A stretch of 64,000 nt of DNA from positions 50,001 to 114,000 of the forward strand of contig CAUYUJ010000182.1 of assembly GCA_963575745.1 (NCBI GenBank), given 5' to 3'. The position numbers and the translations under genes were made by a program. The notes beneath the pieces are model-generated. The model was not told the DNA's origin, made no database searches, and saw only the letters and a program-made list of their open reading frames with translations. Below are positions 42,830 through 54,732 of this stretch, piece by piece (the first letter of the stretch is position 1; every line of letters begins with the position of its first letter). The DNA is from Prorocentrum cordatum (Eukaryota; Sar; Dinophyceae; Prorocentrales; Prorocentraceae).

Positions 42830-43075
42830 CGTTTAGTAGTTGTAGTGTAGTAGTAGTCGTAGTAGTAGTAGTCGTAGTAGTTAGTAGTAGTAGTAGTTGT
42901 AGTAGTAGTAGTGTTGTTGTGGTAGTTGTCGGGGTTCGTAGTAGTAGTAGTAGTCGTAGTAGTAGTAGAAGTGTAGTTGGTAGTAAGTAGTAGTAGTAGT
43001 AGTAGTGTTAGTGGTAGTGGTAGTGGTTAGTGGTAGTTTGGTAGTGGTAGTTGTGTGGTCGTAGTATTAGTATAT

Positions 43076-43112
<37 letters not shown>

Positions 43113-43510
43113 CGTAGTAGTATTAGTATTAGTAGTAGTTCAGTATAGTGTAGTAGTAGTAGTAGTAGTCGTAGTAGTAAGTTAGTAGTACAGTAGTAGT
43201 AGTAGTAGTGGTAGATAGTAGTAGTAGAGTAGTAACAGTAACGACGTAGTAGTAGTAGTGTAGTAGTAGTTAGGAGTAGTAGTAGTGTAGTAGTAGTAGT
43301 AGTAGTAGTAGGAGTTAGAGTAGTTCGTAGTAGTATATGTAGTAGTAGTAGTAGTAGTAGTAGTCGTAGTAGTTAGTAGTAGTAGTAGTAGTAGTTAGTA
43401 GAGTAGTAGTAGTAGTTAGCAGTAGTTAGTTAGTAGTAGTGGTAGTGGTAGTGGTAGTGTAGTGTAGTTAGTGAGTAGTAGTAGTTAGCTGTGTATTAGT
43501 AGTAGTAAGT

Positions 43511-43557
<47 letters not shown>

Positions 43558-43574
43558 ATAGTAGTAGTAGTAGC

Positions 43575-43624
<50 letters not shown>

Positions 43625-43780
43625 AAGAAGTAGAAGTAGTAGTAGTAAGAGTAGTGGTAGTAGTGGTAGTGGTGGTGATGGTGGTGGTATTTGTAATTGT
43701 TGTTGTAGTAGTAGTAGTAGTAGTAGTAGAAGAAGAAGAAGAAGTAGTAGTTGTAGCCGCTGCTGTCAAAAAAACTAAGC
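42411..43780. repeat. TAG/GTA trinucleotide satellite
   Basis: Over 1.3 kb of TAG (equally AGT or GTA) triplets with scattered CGTAG, GTTAG and single-base slips. The TAG register shifts many times. Frames reading it as Val or Ser stay open only by avoiding the stop register. Confidence 0.95.
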
Positions 43781-44120
43781 CTAACAGTTAATTTGAATTG
43801 GAAGCGGTGCACTTTGAAAAGAACACGGTGCGAACCCCTGGATGAGCTCTTTGATAGGCATCGGGAAGGGGGGATCAACAATACGTATTCTACAAGACAC
43901 GAGAGTTCAACAACAACACACATCAAACCAAAAACAACGACAACAATACCAGCAGCCACAGCAACAACGAAACCAGCATCAAACACAACCGCATTCAGTT
44001 TAAGACTGATTTCTCCTACCTGGTCGCGTGACACTCAGCACGTTTATCCCAAACCCTCAGTACCCGCCATATTCGCCAGCCATCTTTGTCTTCGATCGTA
44101 CCCCATTTGAGACTCATCTT
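43781..44120 (-). repeat. (GTT)-core retroposon-like family D, minus copy
   Basis: Inverse of the family consensus: tail GTTGATCCCCCC near 43870, core of AAC words near 43908-43970, and head with CGAAGACAAAGATGGC and GAGGGTTTGGGATA in inverse near 44040-44110. Family copies at 45.1, 47.3, 49.0, 50.4, 57.1, 57.7 and 59.4 kb are on the plus strand. Confidence 0.75.
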
Positions 44121-45140
44121 CCTCACCTGCCACGTGGATTTAGCGAAGCCCTTCATACAGGGGAAGAGAGGACGGATGGAACGGGGAGGGGGAAGGATGG
44201 AGCACCAGAGAAACTAGCAGCAAGGGGGCTAGGAGCAGAACACATTTGGCAGAGCCAGATGGTTAGATTGGGCGGGCAGACGCTAGCGGGCGGGTCGGGA
44301 AGGCGGGCCAATGCGGCCAGGTCGAGCAGGCGGGTTGCTGAAGCGTGAGTCCTGCATGAATCGCGAGGAGGTCTCAAGCGATAGCGCGATAGCGTCCAGG
44401 AGGGGGAGTTTGAATAAAATGAGAGGGCGTCCCGCGCGAGAGCGCGATTCCTGCGCAAATTGTTCGGAACTCCCGCGAAAGAGTTCGAGTTGGGAATACA
44501 TTGTGAGGAAGTATCAGGCGGAAGCCGTTGTTGAGCTTTCATTTCTCAAGATTAAGTATTGTTGATCCCTCTTCCGTCGCACATCGTTTCTCCCATTGAA
44601 ATTCCCTTCGCTGGCCTCGCACCCTTGTTGAATTCTTTATATAGGGGATCATGAAAGCATTGCTGCTCAATTTGGTCCCTGGGCCCCCCCCCGGCTGCAA
44701 CAACAGTGGTTCCCGCCGGGCATTGCTTCGCAATGGTATACCACGTCCCCACGCGGGCTCCCCAACGACTGCTACCAGAGTCGGGCTCTCGCGGGGAACG
44801 CCCTCGCCATGTATTCCGACGCCGCGCCCTCGACACTCAGGAATCACGCCCTCGCGGCGGGTGTCCTCACAGCTTCCTTGGGGATCGCGCTGTCGCTTGG
44901 GATCTCTTCGCGAATCAAGCAAGGCTCACGCTTCGGCAGCCCGCTTGCTCAACCTGGCCGCCTGGGCCCTTCTTCCGACCTCGCTCACTGGGGTCTGCCG
45001 ACCCGATCTGCCAGTTTTGTTCTACCACGTGTGTTCTGCTCCTCGCCCCCTTCCTGCTAGTTTCTCTGGTGCTCCATCAGTTCTCCTCCCCCTTCCATCC
45101 GTCCTGTCTGCCCCTGTTTGAAGGCGATCCGCTAAATCCA
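44121..45140. repeat. Repeat block with GCGCGATTCC/CTTCCTCAC modules
   Basis: Contains paired modules such as GAGAGCGCGATTCCTG and GTGAGGAAGT at 44340-44540 and the inverse CCTCGCAATGTATTC type near 44800-44940. Also present are inverse copies of AGCAGGCGGGTTGCTGAAGCG (44323) and GCCAGATGGTTAGATTGGGC. The same modules recur at 48190-48880, 49330-49580 and 57320-57620. No gene is recognised. Confidence 0.6.
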
Positions 45141-45144
45141 CGTG

Positions 45145-45294
45145 GAAGGTGAGGAAGGTGTACCCCCGAGTGGGCACGTTCCAAGACGAAGAGGGCGTGT
45201 ACCGAGGGTTTGGGATATACGCATTGAGCAGCACGTAGGGCAGAAACGAACGAACAGTCTTAACATAATTGCTGTTTTTGTTGGCGGGGGTGTT

Positions 45295-45334
<40 letters not shown>

Positions 45335-45335
45335 C

Positions 45336-45366
<31 letters not shown>

Positions 45367-45368
45367 GC

Positions 45369-45416
<48 letters not shown>

Positions 45417-45640
45417 GTTTGATGGCGTTGGTATTACTATTGTTGTTGATGTTGGTGTTGTCGTTGTCGTTGTTGTTGGTGGTGTTGTTGTTGTTGTAAG
45501 TGTTGTTGTGTCTGCTGTTGTTGATGTTGAGTGTTCATTCCAACGCAATGAATATTGTTGATCCCCCCTCCGGGGCACATCTGAGTTTTCAATTGAAGTG
45601 CGCTTCCCGGGGCTCGTACCCTGTTTTTTATAATGGAAAG
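45145..45640 (+). repeat. Family D, plus copy with long (GTT)n
   Basis: Head: GACGAAGAGGGCGTGTACCG, then GAGGGTTTGGGATATACGC. Core: GTT and GTC triplets over about 240 bases (45290-45530). Tail: TGTTGATCCCCCCTCCGGG, then TTTTCAATTGAAGTGCGCTT and GGGGCTCGTACCCTG. Palindromic TTTTCAATTGAA in the tail is a landmark of the family. Confidence 0.85.
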
Positions 45641-45923
45641 GCTTGGCGTCCCAGGTCTGGGCTGTTGGCCCCCAATTTACAACAATAGTGGTTCCCGCCT
45701 GATGCATCCTCACAACATATTCCCAAGTCGCTCTCTCGCGCTGGACTTCCCCCGTTTTAAGGGCTGCGCTAAATGCACGTAGCAAGTAAGGAAGATCGGA
45801 GGTTGGGGGGTGAGATCGAAGTGGAACGGAGAGCCCCCCTACCTGGAAATCGATTTCGGTTTCGTGTTCGTGCGTGCCGTGCGGGCGAGGCGAAGCTGCG
45901 TGGGCGGGCGAGAGAAAGTCTCC

Positions 45924-46110
45924 TGTGGCTGAGGCGCGGCCGGACCAAATGATTCCCTTCCGGGCGGCCGGGGCCCCGCGGTGTCCCGCCGGTGTCCCGC
46001 TGGTGTCCCGTGTGGCTGAGGCGCGGCCGGACGAAATGATTCCCTTCCGGGCGGCCGGGGCGGCGCGGTGTCCCGCCAGTGTCCCGCCGGTGTCCCGTCC
46101 GTGTCCCGTC
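45924..46110. repeat. Tandem duplication with GTGTCCCG tail
   Basis: GTGGCTGAGGCGCGGCCGGA starts at about 45924 and again at 46012, an 88-base duplication. Each unit ends with repeats of GGTGTCCCGCC. Confidence 0.8.
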
Positions 46111-46208
46111 GGTGTCCCGATGATGATGTTGATGATGATTATGATGATGATTCTGATGATGATGGTGATGATGATGATGGTGATAATGATGATGATGTTG
46201 ATGATGGC

Positions 46209-46254
<46 letters not shown>

Positions 46255-46401
46255 TTGATGATGATGATGATGATGATGATGACGTCGATTGCGAGATCGA
46301 TTGTGATATCGGTAGTGAGACCGAATGTGAGATCGATTGTGCGATGCTGATGGTGATGATGGCCTTCATGGTGTTGATGTTTGTGATTATGATGACGACA
46401 T

Positions 46402-46478
<77 letters not shown>

Positions 46479-46600
46479 CTGGTAATGCTGATGATCATGA
46501 TGAATACGATGATGATGATGCTGATGATGATGATGATGATGATGTTGATGGTGATGTCGATGATGATGATGATGACGACGTGGATAGTGATATCGATTGT
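46111..46600. repeat. GAT (ATG) trinucleotide satellite
   Basis: Two long GAT tracts (46190-46285 and 46398-46480) in a region of GATGAT with GTT and GGT variants. Each frame gives poly-Asp, poly-Met or stops. Confidence 0.95.
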
Positions 46601-47299
46601 GAGATCGGTAGTGAGACCGCATGAGACAGCGAATGAGGTCTTCTCTCAGGTTCTCCTCCACCACGCACCCCTCGGTTCTGGACCTCTCCTTTTCCCTCCT
46701 CCTCCCCATCTTAGCTTCCTCATCCTCCGAGGGTGTTCTTCAGTTCAATTCGCCGTTGACAGTGAGCGGGCCGGCCGTGCTGCCGATTTTGCGCAGAGAG
46801 TCTTCGTGTCGACTGGCATGGGCGGAGACACGGAGAGAGCGGCATGTGTGTCGAGCGGCATTTGTGTCGAGCGGCATGGTGGGATCGTGTGTGGGATAGT
46901 GAGACCAGCCGAGAGAGATCGATGGTGAGATCGATTGTGAGATCGATGGTGAGATTGATCGAATGAGATCGATGAGTGAGACCGATAAAGAGATCGATCG
47001 TGAGATCGATAGTGCAAGAGGGGGCGCGGGCTGCGCCAAGCTTTGCCAGCGCTTCAGTCTTCTGTGGCCAAATGGCGCCGTTAGCTGCCGTTGCGCAAGT
47101 TGGGCAGGTTCCCAGGGGGAGGGCCGAATGGTACCAAGGCGCCAAAGAGCGAAGGGTGACGTAAACAACTCGACACCAACGCTCCCAAGAGCGAGCGGCA
47201 ACGCAACTATCTCCACTGGCATTGTCACAACAACATTCACCACTGTTGCCCATTGCTGGGGCCCTCCCCCCCCAACCTCCTTATCACCCGCAGGGTGGT
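46601..47299. other. Unassigned, with GAGATCGAT 10-12-base repeats
   Basis: 46910-47015 repeats GAGATCGATNGT many times, in line with weaker copies at 46290-46340 and 46590-46610. The rest has no recognised gene. Confidence 0.5.
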
Positions 47300-47645
47300 C
47301 GTATAGGTATACCCCGGAGGGGGTAAGATCGAAGACGCGGAGGGCGGGTACCGAGGGTTTGGGATACACGTTGTGAATGGCACGCGAGCAGATACGAGCG
47401 AACAGTCATAAAATGATTGTTGTTGCTTTGCTGCTGGCGCTGGTGTTGTTACTGAATTCTCACCCATGTAGAACAATTAATGTTGATCCCCCCCCGCCTG
47501 GTGCACATTGCACTTTTCAATTGAAGTGCCCTTCCCGAGGCTCGCACCTTGTTTTTGTACCCGGCAAAATCTTGAACGTCAAACTGCGCCCTTGGCCCCC
47601 GAGTTACAACAACAACAATAACAACAACAAGAACAACAAATCATT
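47300..47645 (+). repeat. Family D, plus copy
   Basis: Head at 47310-47400 (TACCCCGGAGGGGGTAAGAT, GAGGGTTTGGGATACACG), a short GTT core, and tail from 47480 (GTTGATCCCCCC, TTTTCAATTGAAGTGCCCTT). It runs directly into AACAACAAC (47609-47642), which is the core of an inverse copy. Confidence 0.8.
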
Positions 47646-47765
47646 TTAATACTGTTCGCTTTTATTTGCTCGAGTGTCCAATAACGCGTATTTCCTACAC
47701 CTTCGATGCCCGCCCTCTTTGTCTTCGATCGAACCCCGTGGGGGGGTATACCTTTCTTCACTGCA
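47646..47765 (-). repeat. Family D, minus head fragment
   Basis: Inverse head (CTTTGTCTTCGATCGAACCC and GGGGGTATACC). Together with the preceding copy it makes a tail-to-core inverted arrangement around the AAC tract. Confidence 0.7.
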
Positions 47766-47890
47766 GGCCGGGCCCCGGCAAGTGGCGGGGCGGCCGCGGA
47801 CCATCGGCCTGGCCAGCGGCAGCGCTGATCGGCGGGGCGGCCGCGGACTGCCGACCCGACCCCAAAAGGGACGGACAGGGGACCGACCAC

Positions 47891-47924
<34 letters not shown>

Positions 47925-49019
47925 GCGACTACTGCGACGACGGCGACGACGAGCGAAAGCGAGAGCGAGAGAGAACGACAGCAGGGCCACGAAGGACACG
48001 AAGTAGGCCAAGAAAGGCGACAGCGGGGACACGAAGGGAATGCGTATGGGGCCACGACGAGCGCGAACGAGCGGGGGCCCACGAAGGGCAGATAATGCGG
48101 GGCCACAGAGGCAACGATGGGGCCACTGAGGGTAGCAATTGGGCCACGTAGGATTGTGAGGGGGCCACAAACGGCGTCAGCGGGGCCACGAAGGGCATGC
48201 ACATGGGGCCACAACGAGCGCGACTCCTGGGTGCCTGGGTGTCGGGAGCGCGACGCTTGAGCAGATTGCAAGAAATTCCAACGCAATGCGTTTTTCTTTG
48301 TAGTAAACTGCAAGCAAATCTCCAGCGAGAGCGCGACACCAGAGCGCCGGGAGAGCGATTCCTGAACACAACGTAAAGAAGTCCCAAGCGAGAGCGCGAT
48401 TCTTGAATCAAATGCGAGGAAGTTTCGGGCGAGAGTGGAGGTCCTGGCTAAATAGTGAGGAAGTCTCAGGCGGGAGCCGTTGTTGTTGTCACCTGGGGGC
48501 CAGGGGTTCAGTTTGAGCATCAAGATTTCCTATGTCAAGAAACAGGGTGCGAGCGTCGAGGAGTATGCACTGGTGGGGGGATCAAGAAGAAGTAGTCTTC
48601 AGAAGTGAGCGTTCAACAACGGCTCATGCCTGATATTTCCTTAGAGTTTGCGTGGGGCCTCTTCGCAATGTATTCAGACGCCGCGCCCTCGACACTCAGG
48701 AATCACGTTCTCGCTGTGGATTTCCTCACGATTTACTTGGAAAATGTGCCACCGCTCGAGATTTTCTCGCGATTCTTGCAGGACGCACGCGTCAGCAACC
48801 CGCCTGCTCGACCTGGCCGCCTGGGCCCGCCTTCCCGATCCGCCTGCTAGCGTCTGCCCGCCCGATCTAATCATTTGGTTATGCCATGTACTTTCTGCTC
48901 CGGGCCCCCTCATTGTATTGTTTCTCGTGCTCCATCCTCCTCCCTTTCCCCTGTCATTTCGTTTCGTCTGGTTTCTCTTCGCTTGTGTGAAAGGGGCTAC
49001 ACGAAATACACGCGGCAGG
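47766..49019. repeat. Composite repeat block (GGCCACGAAGGGC and GCGCGA modules)
   Basis: 47990-48215 holds GGGGCCACGAAGGGCA-type units, the inverse of those at 49620-50260. 48220-48480 holds GAGAGCGCGA and GTGAGGAAGTC modules, and 48600-48880 their inverse plus GCAACCCGCCTGCTCGACCT. CGACGACGACG tracts lie near 47895-47955. No gene is recognised. Confidence 0.65.
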
Positions 49020-49280
49020 CAATAATGATATACCCTAAAATGGGCACGACCGAAGACGAAGAGGGCGGGTATCGAGGGCTTGGGATACACGTGTTGATGG
49101 CACGCCAGCAGATAAGAGCGAACATTATTAGCATGTTTTTTGTTGTTTGTGTTGTTGTTGAACTCTCACGGTTGAAGAATATATAGTGTTGATGCCCCCT
49201 TCCAGTGACCATTGTGTTTTTCATGTTAAGTGTTTCCCCCAACATTCGCGCCTTGTTTTTAGCAGGGAAATCATTAGGCC
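49020..49280 (+). repeat. Family D, plus copy (short core)
   Basis: Head ATGGGCACGACCGAAGACGA, GAGGGCTTGGGATACACGTG. Core reduced to TTGTTGTTTGTGTTGTTGTTG. Tail GTGTTGATGCCCCCTTCC diverged. Confidence 0.75.
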
Positions 49281-49619
49281 CAAGCTGTGTTCAATCTAGG
49301 GGAAGTCACTGGGCCCATACTGGCACTTCCTCACAATTTAGCCAGGACCCTCGCTCCCACCTGAGACTTCCTCGCATGTTGCTCAGGATTCGCGCTCTCG
49401 CTTGGGACTTCCTTACAATGTATTCATCAATCGCTCTCTCGGTGCTCTGGAGTCGCGCTCTCGCTGGAGACTCGTTTGCAATTTACTCCAGAATCGCGCT
49501 CGTGCGTTGGAACCCCCCGCAATTTACTCAAACGCCGCGCTCTCGACACTCAGGCACCCAGGAGTCGCGGTTTCTCCTGGGACCCCTTTCACAGTTGACT
49601 TAGGAACCGGGATCTCGCG
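49281..49619. repeat. Tandem ~45-base CTCTCGCTGG modules
   Basis: Units such as CGCTCTCGCTTGGGACTTCC, then TTACAATGTATTCA, repeat about six times with drift. They match the inverse of modules at 44340-44540 and 48220-48480. Confidence 0.7.
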
Positions 49620-50265
49620 GCCCTTTCGTGTCCCCGTTGCAGCCCTTCGTGGCCCCTTCGCTGCCCTTCGCTGACCCGTTGCAGCCCTTCGTGGCCCCCT
49701 CGCTGCCCTCCGTGGCCCCGTTGCAGCCGTTCGTAGCCCCCTCGCTGCGCTTCGTGGACCCGTTTCAGCCCTTCGTTGCCCCCTCGCTGACTTCCGTGGC
49801 CCCGTCGCAGCCCTTCGTAGTCCCTTTGCTGCCCTTCGTGGCCCCGTTGCAGCCCTGCGTGGCCCCCTCGCCTTTGTGGCCCCGTTGCAGCCTTTCATGG
49901 CCCCCTCGCAGCCCTTCGTTGCCCCGTTGCTGCCCTCAGTGGCGGCCCCGTCCTGGCCCTCTGCGGCCCAATATACGTATACCCTTCGTGGCCCCCGCCC
50001 GTGGTGGCCCCATATGCATGCCCTTCGTGGCCCCGCTGTCGCCTTTCGTGGCCCTTCGCTGCCCTACGCGGCCCTGTTGCTACCCTCAGTGACCCCGTCG
50101 TTGCCCTGTGTGGCCCCGCATTATCTGCTTTTCGTGGCCCCCGCTCGTTCGCGGCCTTCGCGGCCCCGTACGCATGCCCTTCGTGGCCCCGCTGTCGCCT
50201 TTCGTGGCCCCCATTCCTGCCCTTCGTAGCCCCGCTGTCGCTCTCGCTTTCGCTCGTCGTCGTCG
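49620..50265. repeat. Tandem GCAGCCCTTCGTGGCCCC array
   Basis: Units of about 15 and 30 bases, GTTGCAGCCCTTCGTGGCCC and TCGCTGCCCTTCGTGGCCC, repeat about 20 times. The frame reading VAPLQPFVAPS is a by-product of period-15 and -30 units. An inverse, smaller array lies at 47990-48215. Confidence 0.88.
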
Positions 50266-50399
50266 TCGTCGTAGTCGCTGTCGTCGTGGTCAGTCCCCTG
50301 TCCGTCCCTCTTGGGGTCGGGCTGCCGCCGATCAGCGCTGCCGTTGGCTAGGCCGACGGTCCGCGGCCGCCCCGCCGCTCGCCTGGGCCCAGCCTGCAG

Positions 50400-50720
50400 G
50401 GAAGGAACATGTACCCTCCAAAAGGGGCACGATCGAAGACGAAGAGTGCGGGTATCGGCGAGGGTTCGGGAAATACACGTTGAATGCCGTTCGAGCAGGT
50501 AAGAGCGAACAGTTTTACACTGATTGTTGTTGTTGTTATTGTGATTGTTGTTGCTGCTGTTGTTGTTGTTATTGTTGCTGCTGCTGCATGTTGTTAGGGG
50601 GTCCAAAGAGGCAGTTTGAGCACGAGTATTTCCGTGAGTAAGAACGGATACTAGCCCCGAGGCGGGCATTTCAGCTGAAAAGCGCAACCTGCACTGGTGA
50701 CGGGGGATGAACAATACTTT
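50400..50720 (+). repeat. Family D, plus copy
   Basis: Head GGGGCACGATCGAAGACGAA, GAGGGTTCGGGAAATACACG; core GTTGTTGTTATTGTG over about 70 bases; tail diverged (GGGGGTCCAAAGAGGCAG). Confidence 0.75.
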
Positions 50721-51277
50721 TTTCCAACAGTGAGAATTCAACAGCCACGGCAAGAGCAACAGCAGCGGAAACATCCAACACAGCAAGCAGAATCCTCTGG
50801 ACGGAACCCCACCTGTGCCCCACCAGCGGAACCACAGCTCGGCCCCCTCACTCCGGTTTATGTCTGTGCAGTCCCAGACATGCGACGTCTTATTTTTTCA
50901 ATACGCGGTCCCCAGAAGTCCCGACCCTGTCCCCAGGCCGGCTTTCGCGTCCCATGTCGTTTCCTGATGGTCCCCAGGCCCGGCGAGGGCCCCGGTGGCC
51001 GAGAGAGGGGCGAGACGCCCCCCGCCGCGATGCTGTTGTATTCGATCAGGAGGGGGTACGTGCAGCTGCTTCTCCCCCCCCCATGGGCGGCGGAGGCCCC
51101 TCCCCCACCCCGATGCCGTAGGCACGGGCGGGGGCCGCCGGGAGCCCGACGCCAAGGGCCCCCCCGCCGCGCCGCTCGGGCGGAACTGCCGCCCTGGCGG
51201 GCGGGGCCCGCCCGACAGCGGGGGGTGCTCTCAGGGACGTTCCCTTTGGGGGCCCCAGCAGGGCACCACCACCGCCA
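50721..51277. other. No gene recognised
   Basis: GC-rich DNA with several G/C runs; overlapping frames on both strands without recognisable products. Confidence 0.45.
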
Positions 51278-51520
51278 CCTCCGTTCAAGCAGTGGCGAAG
51301 CGTCCTGGCTCGCCTGTAGCCCTGCCAAACACTGTTCTAAGAACCTTTCGTGGTTTCCACGAAATGTTCTTAGAACACTTCTGGCGGAGACTGTCTTGTT
51401 CTGTCACACCGGGCTTATGTTCTAAGAACACTGTTTTTGTTCTTAGAACATTTTGGGGGTCTAAGAACACTTCGTGGTAGGACTATCGGAATGCCGGGAC
51501 GGTCGGTCCCTGCTCAATCC
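51278..51520. repeat. Family E repeat, copy 1 (TGTTCTAAGAACA palindromes)
   Basis: TGTTCTAAGAAC, TGTTCTTAGAACA and close variants occur five or six times within 160 bases. The first two flank CGTGG-TTT-CCACG, giving a nested palindrome. The unit ends GGGACGGTCGGTCCCTGCTCAA. Copies follow at 53560-53840 and, more diverged, 55500-55760. Confidence 0.8.
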
Positions 51521-52025
51521 ATTGCCCCTCCCTCCTCTGCCCTCCTTCTCCTCCCATGAGATCCTGACCTCGCAACTCCGTCGAGCCGTGCGCTGTCGCC
51601 GGGCGTCGGGCCCCGGCGTCCTCGCAGATCGGTGCGGCTCGGAGAGATGGGGCCCGCGCGGGGCTCTGGGCGTGGCTTCTCTCGATGTTGCAGCTGTTGC
51701 GCTACGCCGGACATCGGGGCTCCTCTGCCCTCCTCTTCCTCTCCCCTGTCCTGGGAGAGGGAGGGGAGAGGGAGGAGGTGGTGGTGGTGATGTAGATGTT
51801 TGGGCCCCGCATCCCCGTTCGCAGCAGCTCCCTCCGGCGGGCAGCGGGCGATGCCTGGGCAGCCAGCCGCCATGAAGCAAGCCCAGATCTCCGACGATAC
51901 GACTTTTTGTAATGCGGGCGAATTTCCTCGGGTTCGGCCTCCAGGATACCGGGCCCCGGGTCCATACAAACACGCATCCCGGAGCGCAAAATTACCCCCG
52001 GGGGATGGGGTCGGGACTTCCATTG
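51521..52025. other. No gene recognised
   Basis: Includes GGGAGAGGGAGGGGAGAGGGA and TGGTGGTGGTG tracts near 51760-51800. Long open frames come from low-complexity composition. Confidence 0.45.
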
Positions 52026-52255
52026 GCCGCGGATTGAAGGGAGGAGGAGCGGAGGAGAAGGAGGAGGAGGAGGAGGAGGGAGGGAGGAGGAGGAAGGGAG
52101 GAGGGAGGAGGAGAAGGAGGTAGGAGGGAGGAGGGAGAGGGAGACGAGGAGGAGGAGGAGAGGAGGAGGAGAAGGAGGAGGGAGGAGGAGGAGGGGAGGG
52201 AGAAGGAGGAGAGGAGGAGGAGAGGAAGGAGGAGGTGGAGGGGAGGGTAGGGGAC
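52026..52255. repeat. GGAGGA purine tract
   Basis: About 220 bases of nearly pure A/G on the plus strand in GGA and GGGA units, able to form triplex or G-quadruplex structures. Confidence 0.9.
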
Positions 52256-52379
52256 AAGTAGGTGCGCTCGCGTCAACATCTGACATCCTACCCTTCCCCC
52301 CATCCTTCCAACGCGTGTCGTAGCGGACCTGTGGCTCCGCGCGCGTGTGCGTAGTGGGTGGTGGTGCGCGTGCGTGCGT

Positions 52380-52900
<521 letters not shown>

Positions 52901-53261
52901 GGAAGTGGCGGTGGGTGTGCGTGCGGCGGGGCGGGGCGTGGTGCGGCGCGGTGGTGGCGGGCGGATGGGCGCGCGAGAAAGAGGCCCGCGCTGGGGCGAG
53001 AACGCCATCCTGAACGACGGAGGCAAAACACCGATCCGAAAATGAGGCCCACGCTGCAGCAGGAGCACGATTCGGAACGATTCGGGAGCAGAAATGAGGC
53101 CGGCGCCTCAGCGAGAGCAGCATTTTGAAACAAAAACGCAGGCGAAAACCCAACTCCGGGGAATCCTGTGTATGTAAAAAAAAACAGTACGCGGGGGGGG
53201 GAGGCGAATACGAAAAGACGTCATCAGGGGAAGAGGGAGAGTAGTATCCATATTGAGAATT

Positions 53262-53520
53262 GTGGGAGGAGGAGGAGGAGGAGGAGGAGGAGGAGGGGGG
53301 GAGGGGGAGGAGGAGCAGGAGGAGAGGAGAGGAGGAGGTAGGAGGAGGAGGGAGAGGAGGAGGAGGAGGAGGATGAGAGAGGGGGAGGAGGAGGGGGGGA
53401 GGAGGAGGGGGAGGGAGGAGAGGAGGGGAGGAGAGGGGGAGGAGGGGGGGAGGGGGACGAGGAGGAGGGGGAGGAGCAAGAGGAGTAGGAGGAGAAAAAG
53501 CAGGAGGAGGATGAGGTTGG
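53262..53520. repeat. GGAGGA/GGGGA purine tract
   Basis: About 250 bases nearly all A/G with GGA, GGGGGA and GAG units. Confidence 0.9.
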
Positions 53521-53559
53521 TTGGCTTGTTGGTTGGTGTCCTCCCAACGAGGCTCCGTG

Positions 53560-53840
53560 TCCTTCAGGGCCCGCCTGCTTCATCCAAGCAGCGGCGAAGC
53601 GTCCTGGCTCGCCTGTAGCCCTGCCAAGCAATGTCCTCAGAACCTTTTGTGGTTTCCACGCGATGTCAGAACATTTCTGGCTGGGGCTGTCCTGTTTAAA
53701 ACATCGGGTTTATGTTCTAAGAACACTGTTATTGTTTTTCGAACATTTTCGGGTTCTAAGAACACTTCGTGGTATGACTATAGGAATGCCGGGACGGTTG
53801 GTCCCTGCTCAAGTGTCCTTCGGGGCCCGCCTGCTTCATG
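53560..53840. repeat. Family E repeat, copy 2
   Basis: Shares GCGGCGAAGCGTCCTGGCTC, TGTTCTAAGAACACTG, TTCTAAGAACACTTCGTGGT and ATGCCGGGACGGT with copy 1 in the same order. Internal palindromes are partly lost. Confidence 0.8.
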
Positions 53841-53851
53841 CTTGGGCTTAA

Positions 53852-54005
53852 GTCGGGCCTGCCCCCCCTACAGGGGGACAAGTCATAACATAGGCAAACA
53901 AATCGTCGTGTGACGATGGTTCGACGATGTCTGGCAGTTTGCTGCGTATGCTTTGACATGTTTTGTTTGTCGTCCGAGATCCGCCTGTAGGAGGACATGC
54001 CCGAC
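53852..54005. mobile_element. MITE, family C, copy 3 (degenerate)
   Basis: Ends GTCGGGCCTGCCCCCCTACA and inverse TGTAGGAGGACATGCCCGAC. The interior differs from the other copies, but the terminal layout is the same. CTTAA precedes this copy and copy 2. Confidence 0.65.
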
Positions 54006-54341
54006 CGAAGCCCGGGGCCCGTGTCCTTCGGGGTTTCCGCCTGCGTCATGCCTGAGCCGGGCGCCCTCCCAGTGCCTTCGGCAGCAAGTCACGGGAGCCC
54101 GGTGTAGCAGATGCGGGTACTATGTGCCGTTTTTAATATATGCTCCGCGTGCGGGTCATGTATTAAACATGCAGGGGTTCAGTACTAAAAACAACGATGC
54201 GTTCATGCATAAATCTATGCATACATTAAGCATGTATTAAAATTCTATATTTGTGAAAGTCCCATGTGTTGAAAGTTGCCCTGTAATGTGTGCACCCGTA
54301 CCCACTGCGTCGTGGAGTCTTGGGCTGCCTTCCCCAGAAGC

Positions 54342-54418
54342 CCGAGGCGCAGTGGACATGTGTAAAGATCTGGCTTATTTTTGGGGTTCGATTTGTATCC
54401 ATGTCCACTGCGCCTCGG
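54342..54418. repeat. 19-bp perfect inverted repeat
   Basis: CCGAGGCGCAGTGGACATG (54342-54360) and its exact inverse (54400-54418) flank 39 bases that include GATCTGGCTTATTTTTGGGG. Related CCACTGCG and GATACAAATC words nearby suggest a larger duplicated structure. Confidence 0.8.
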
Positions 54419-54494
54419 CCTTGTGGCGCCCCTTCCAGAGAGTCCAAGTCGCAGTTGATGTGGATACAAATCTTGCCTGCGCCAGAAATTTCGC

Positions 54495-54635
54495 CTCTAG
54501 CGTCGGTTAGCGTTGACTAGTGTTTGGGGATCGATGAGATGCCGCCCATGTAGTGTCGATGAGCGTCGATTTAGCGTCGATTGGCGACACCTAGCGTCGA
54601 TTAGCGTCGATTAGCGTCGATTCGCAAGAGCCGAC
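54495..54635. repeat. 11-base TAGCGTCGATT tandem repeat
   Basis: TAGCGTCGATT and variants (GAGCGTCGATT, TAGTGTCGATG) repeat about nine times, cleanest at 54590-54630. Confidence 0.8.
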
Positions 54636-54732
54636 GCGATGGTATGGGAGGCTCCAACAAGTTGCCACCGAACAGTGCACGCAGGTGGGCACCGGGCCCC
54701 TTTTGCCCGTGGGCGGCGATGGTTCATCGTCG

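Noticed and set aside
45132-46709. 525-codon minus-strand frame rich in His, Ile and Thr
   Set aside because: Made of GAT and GTT microsatellites and repeat family D.
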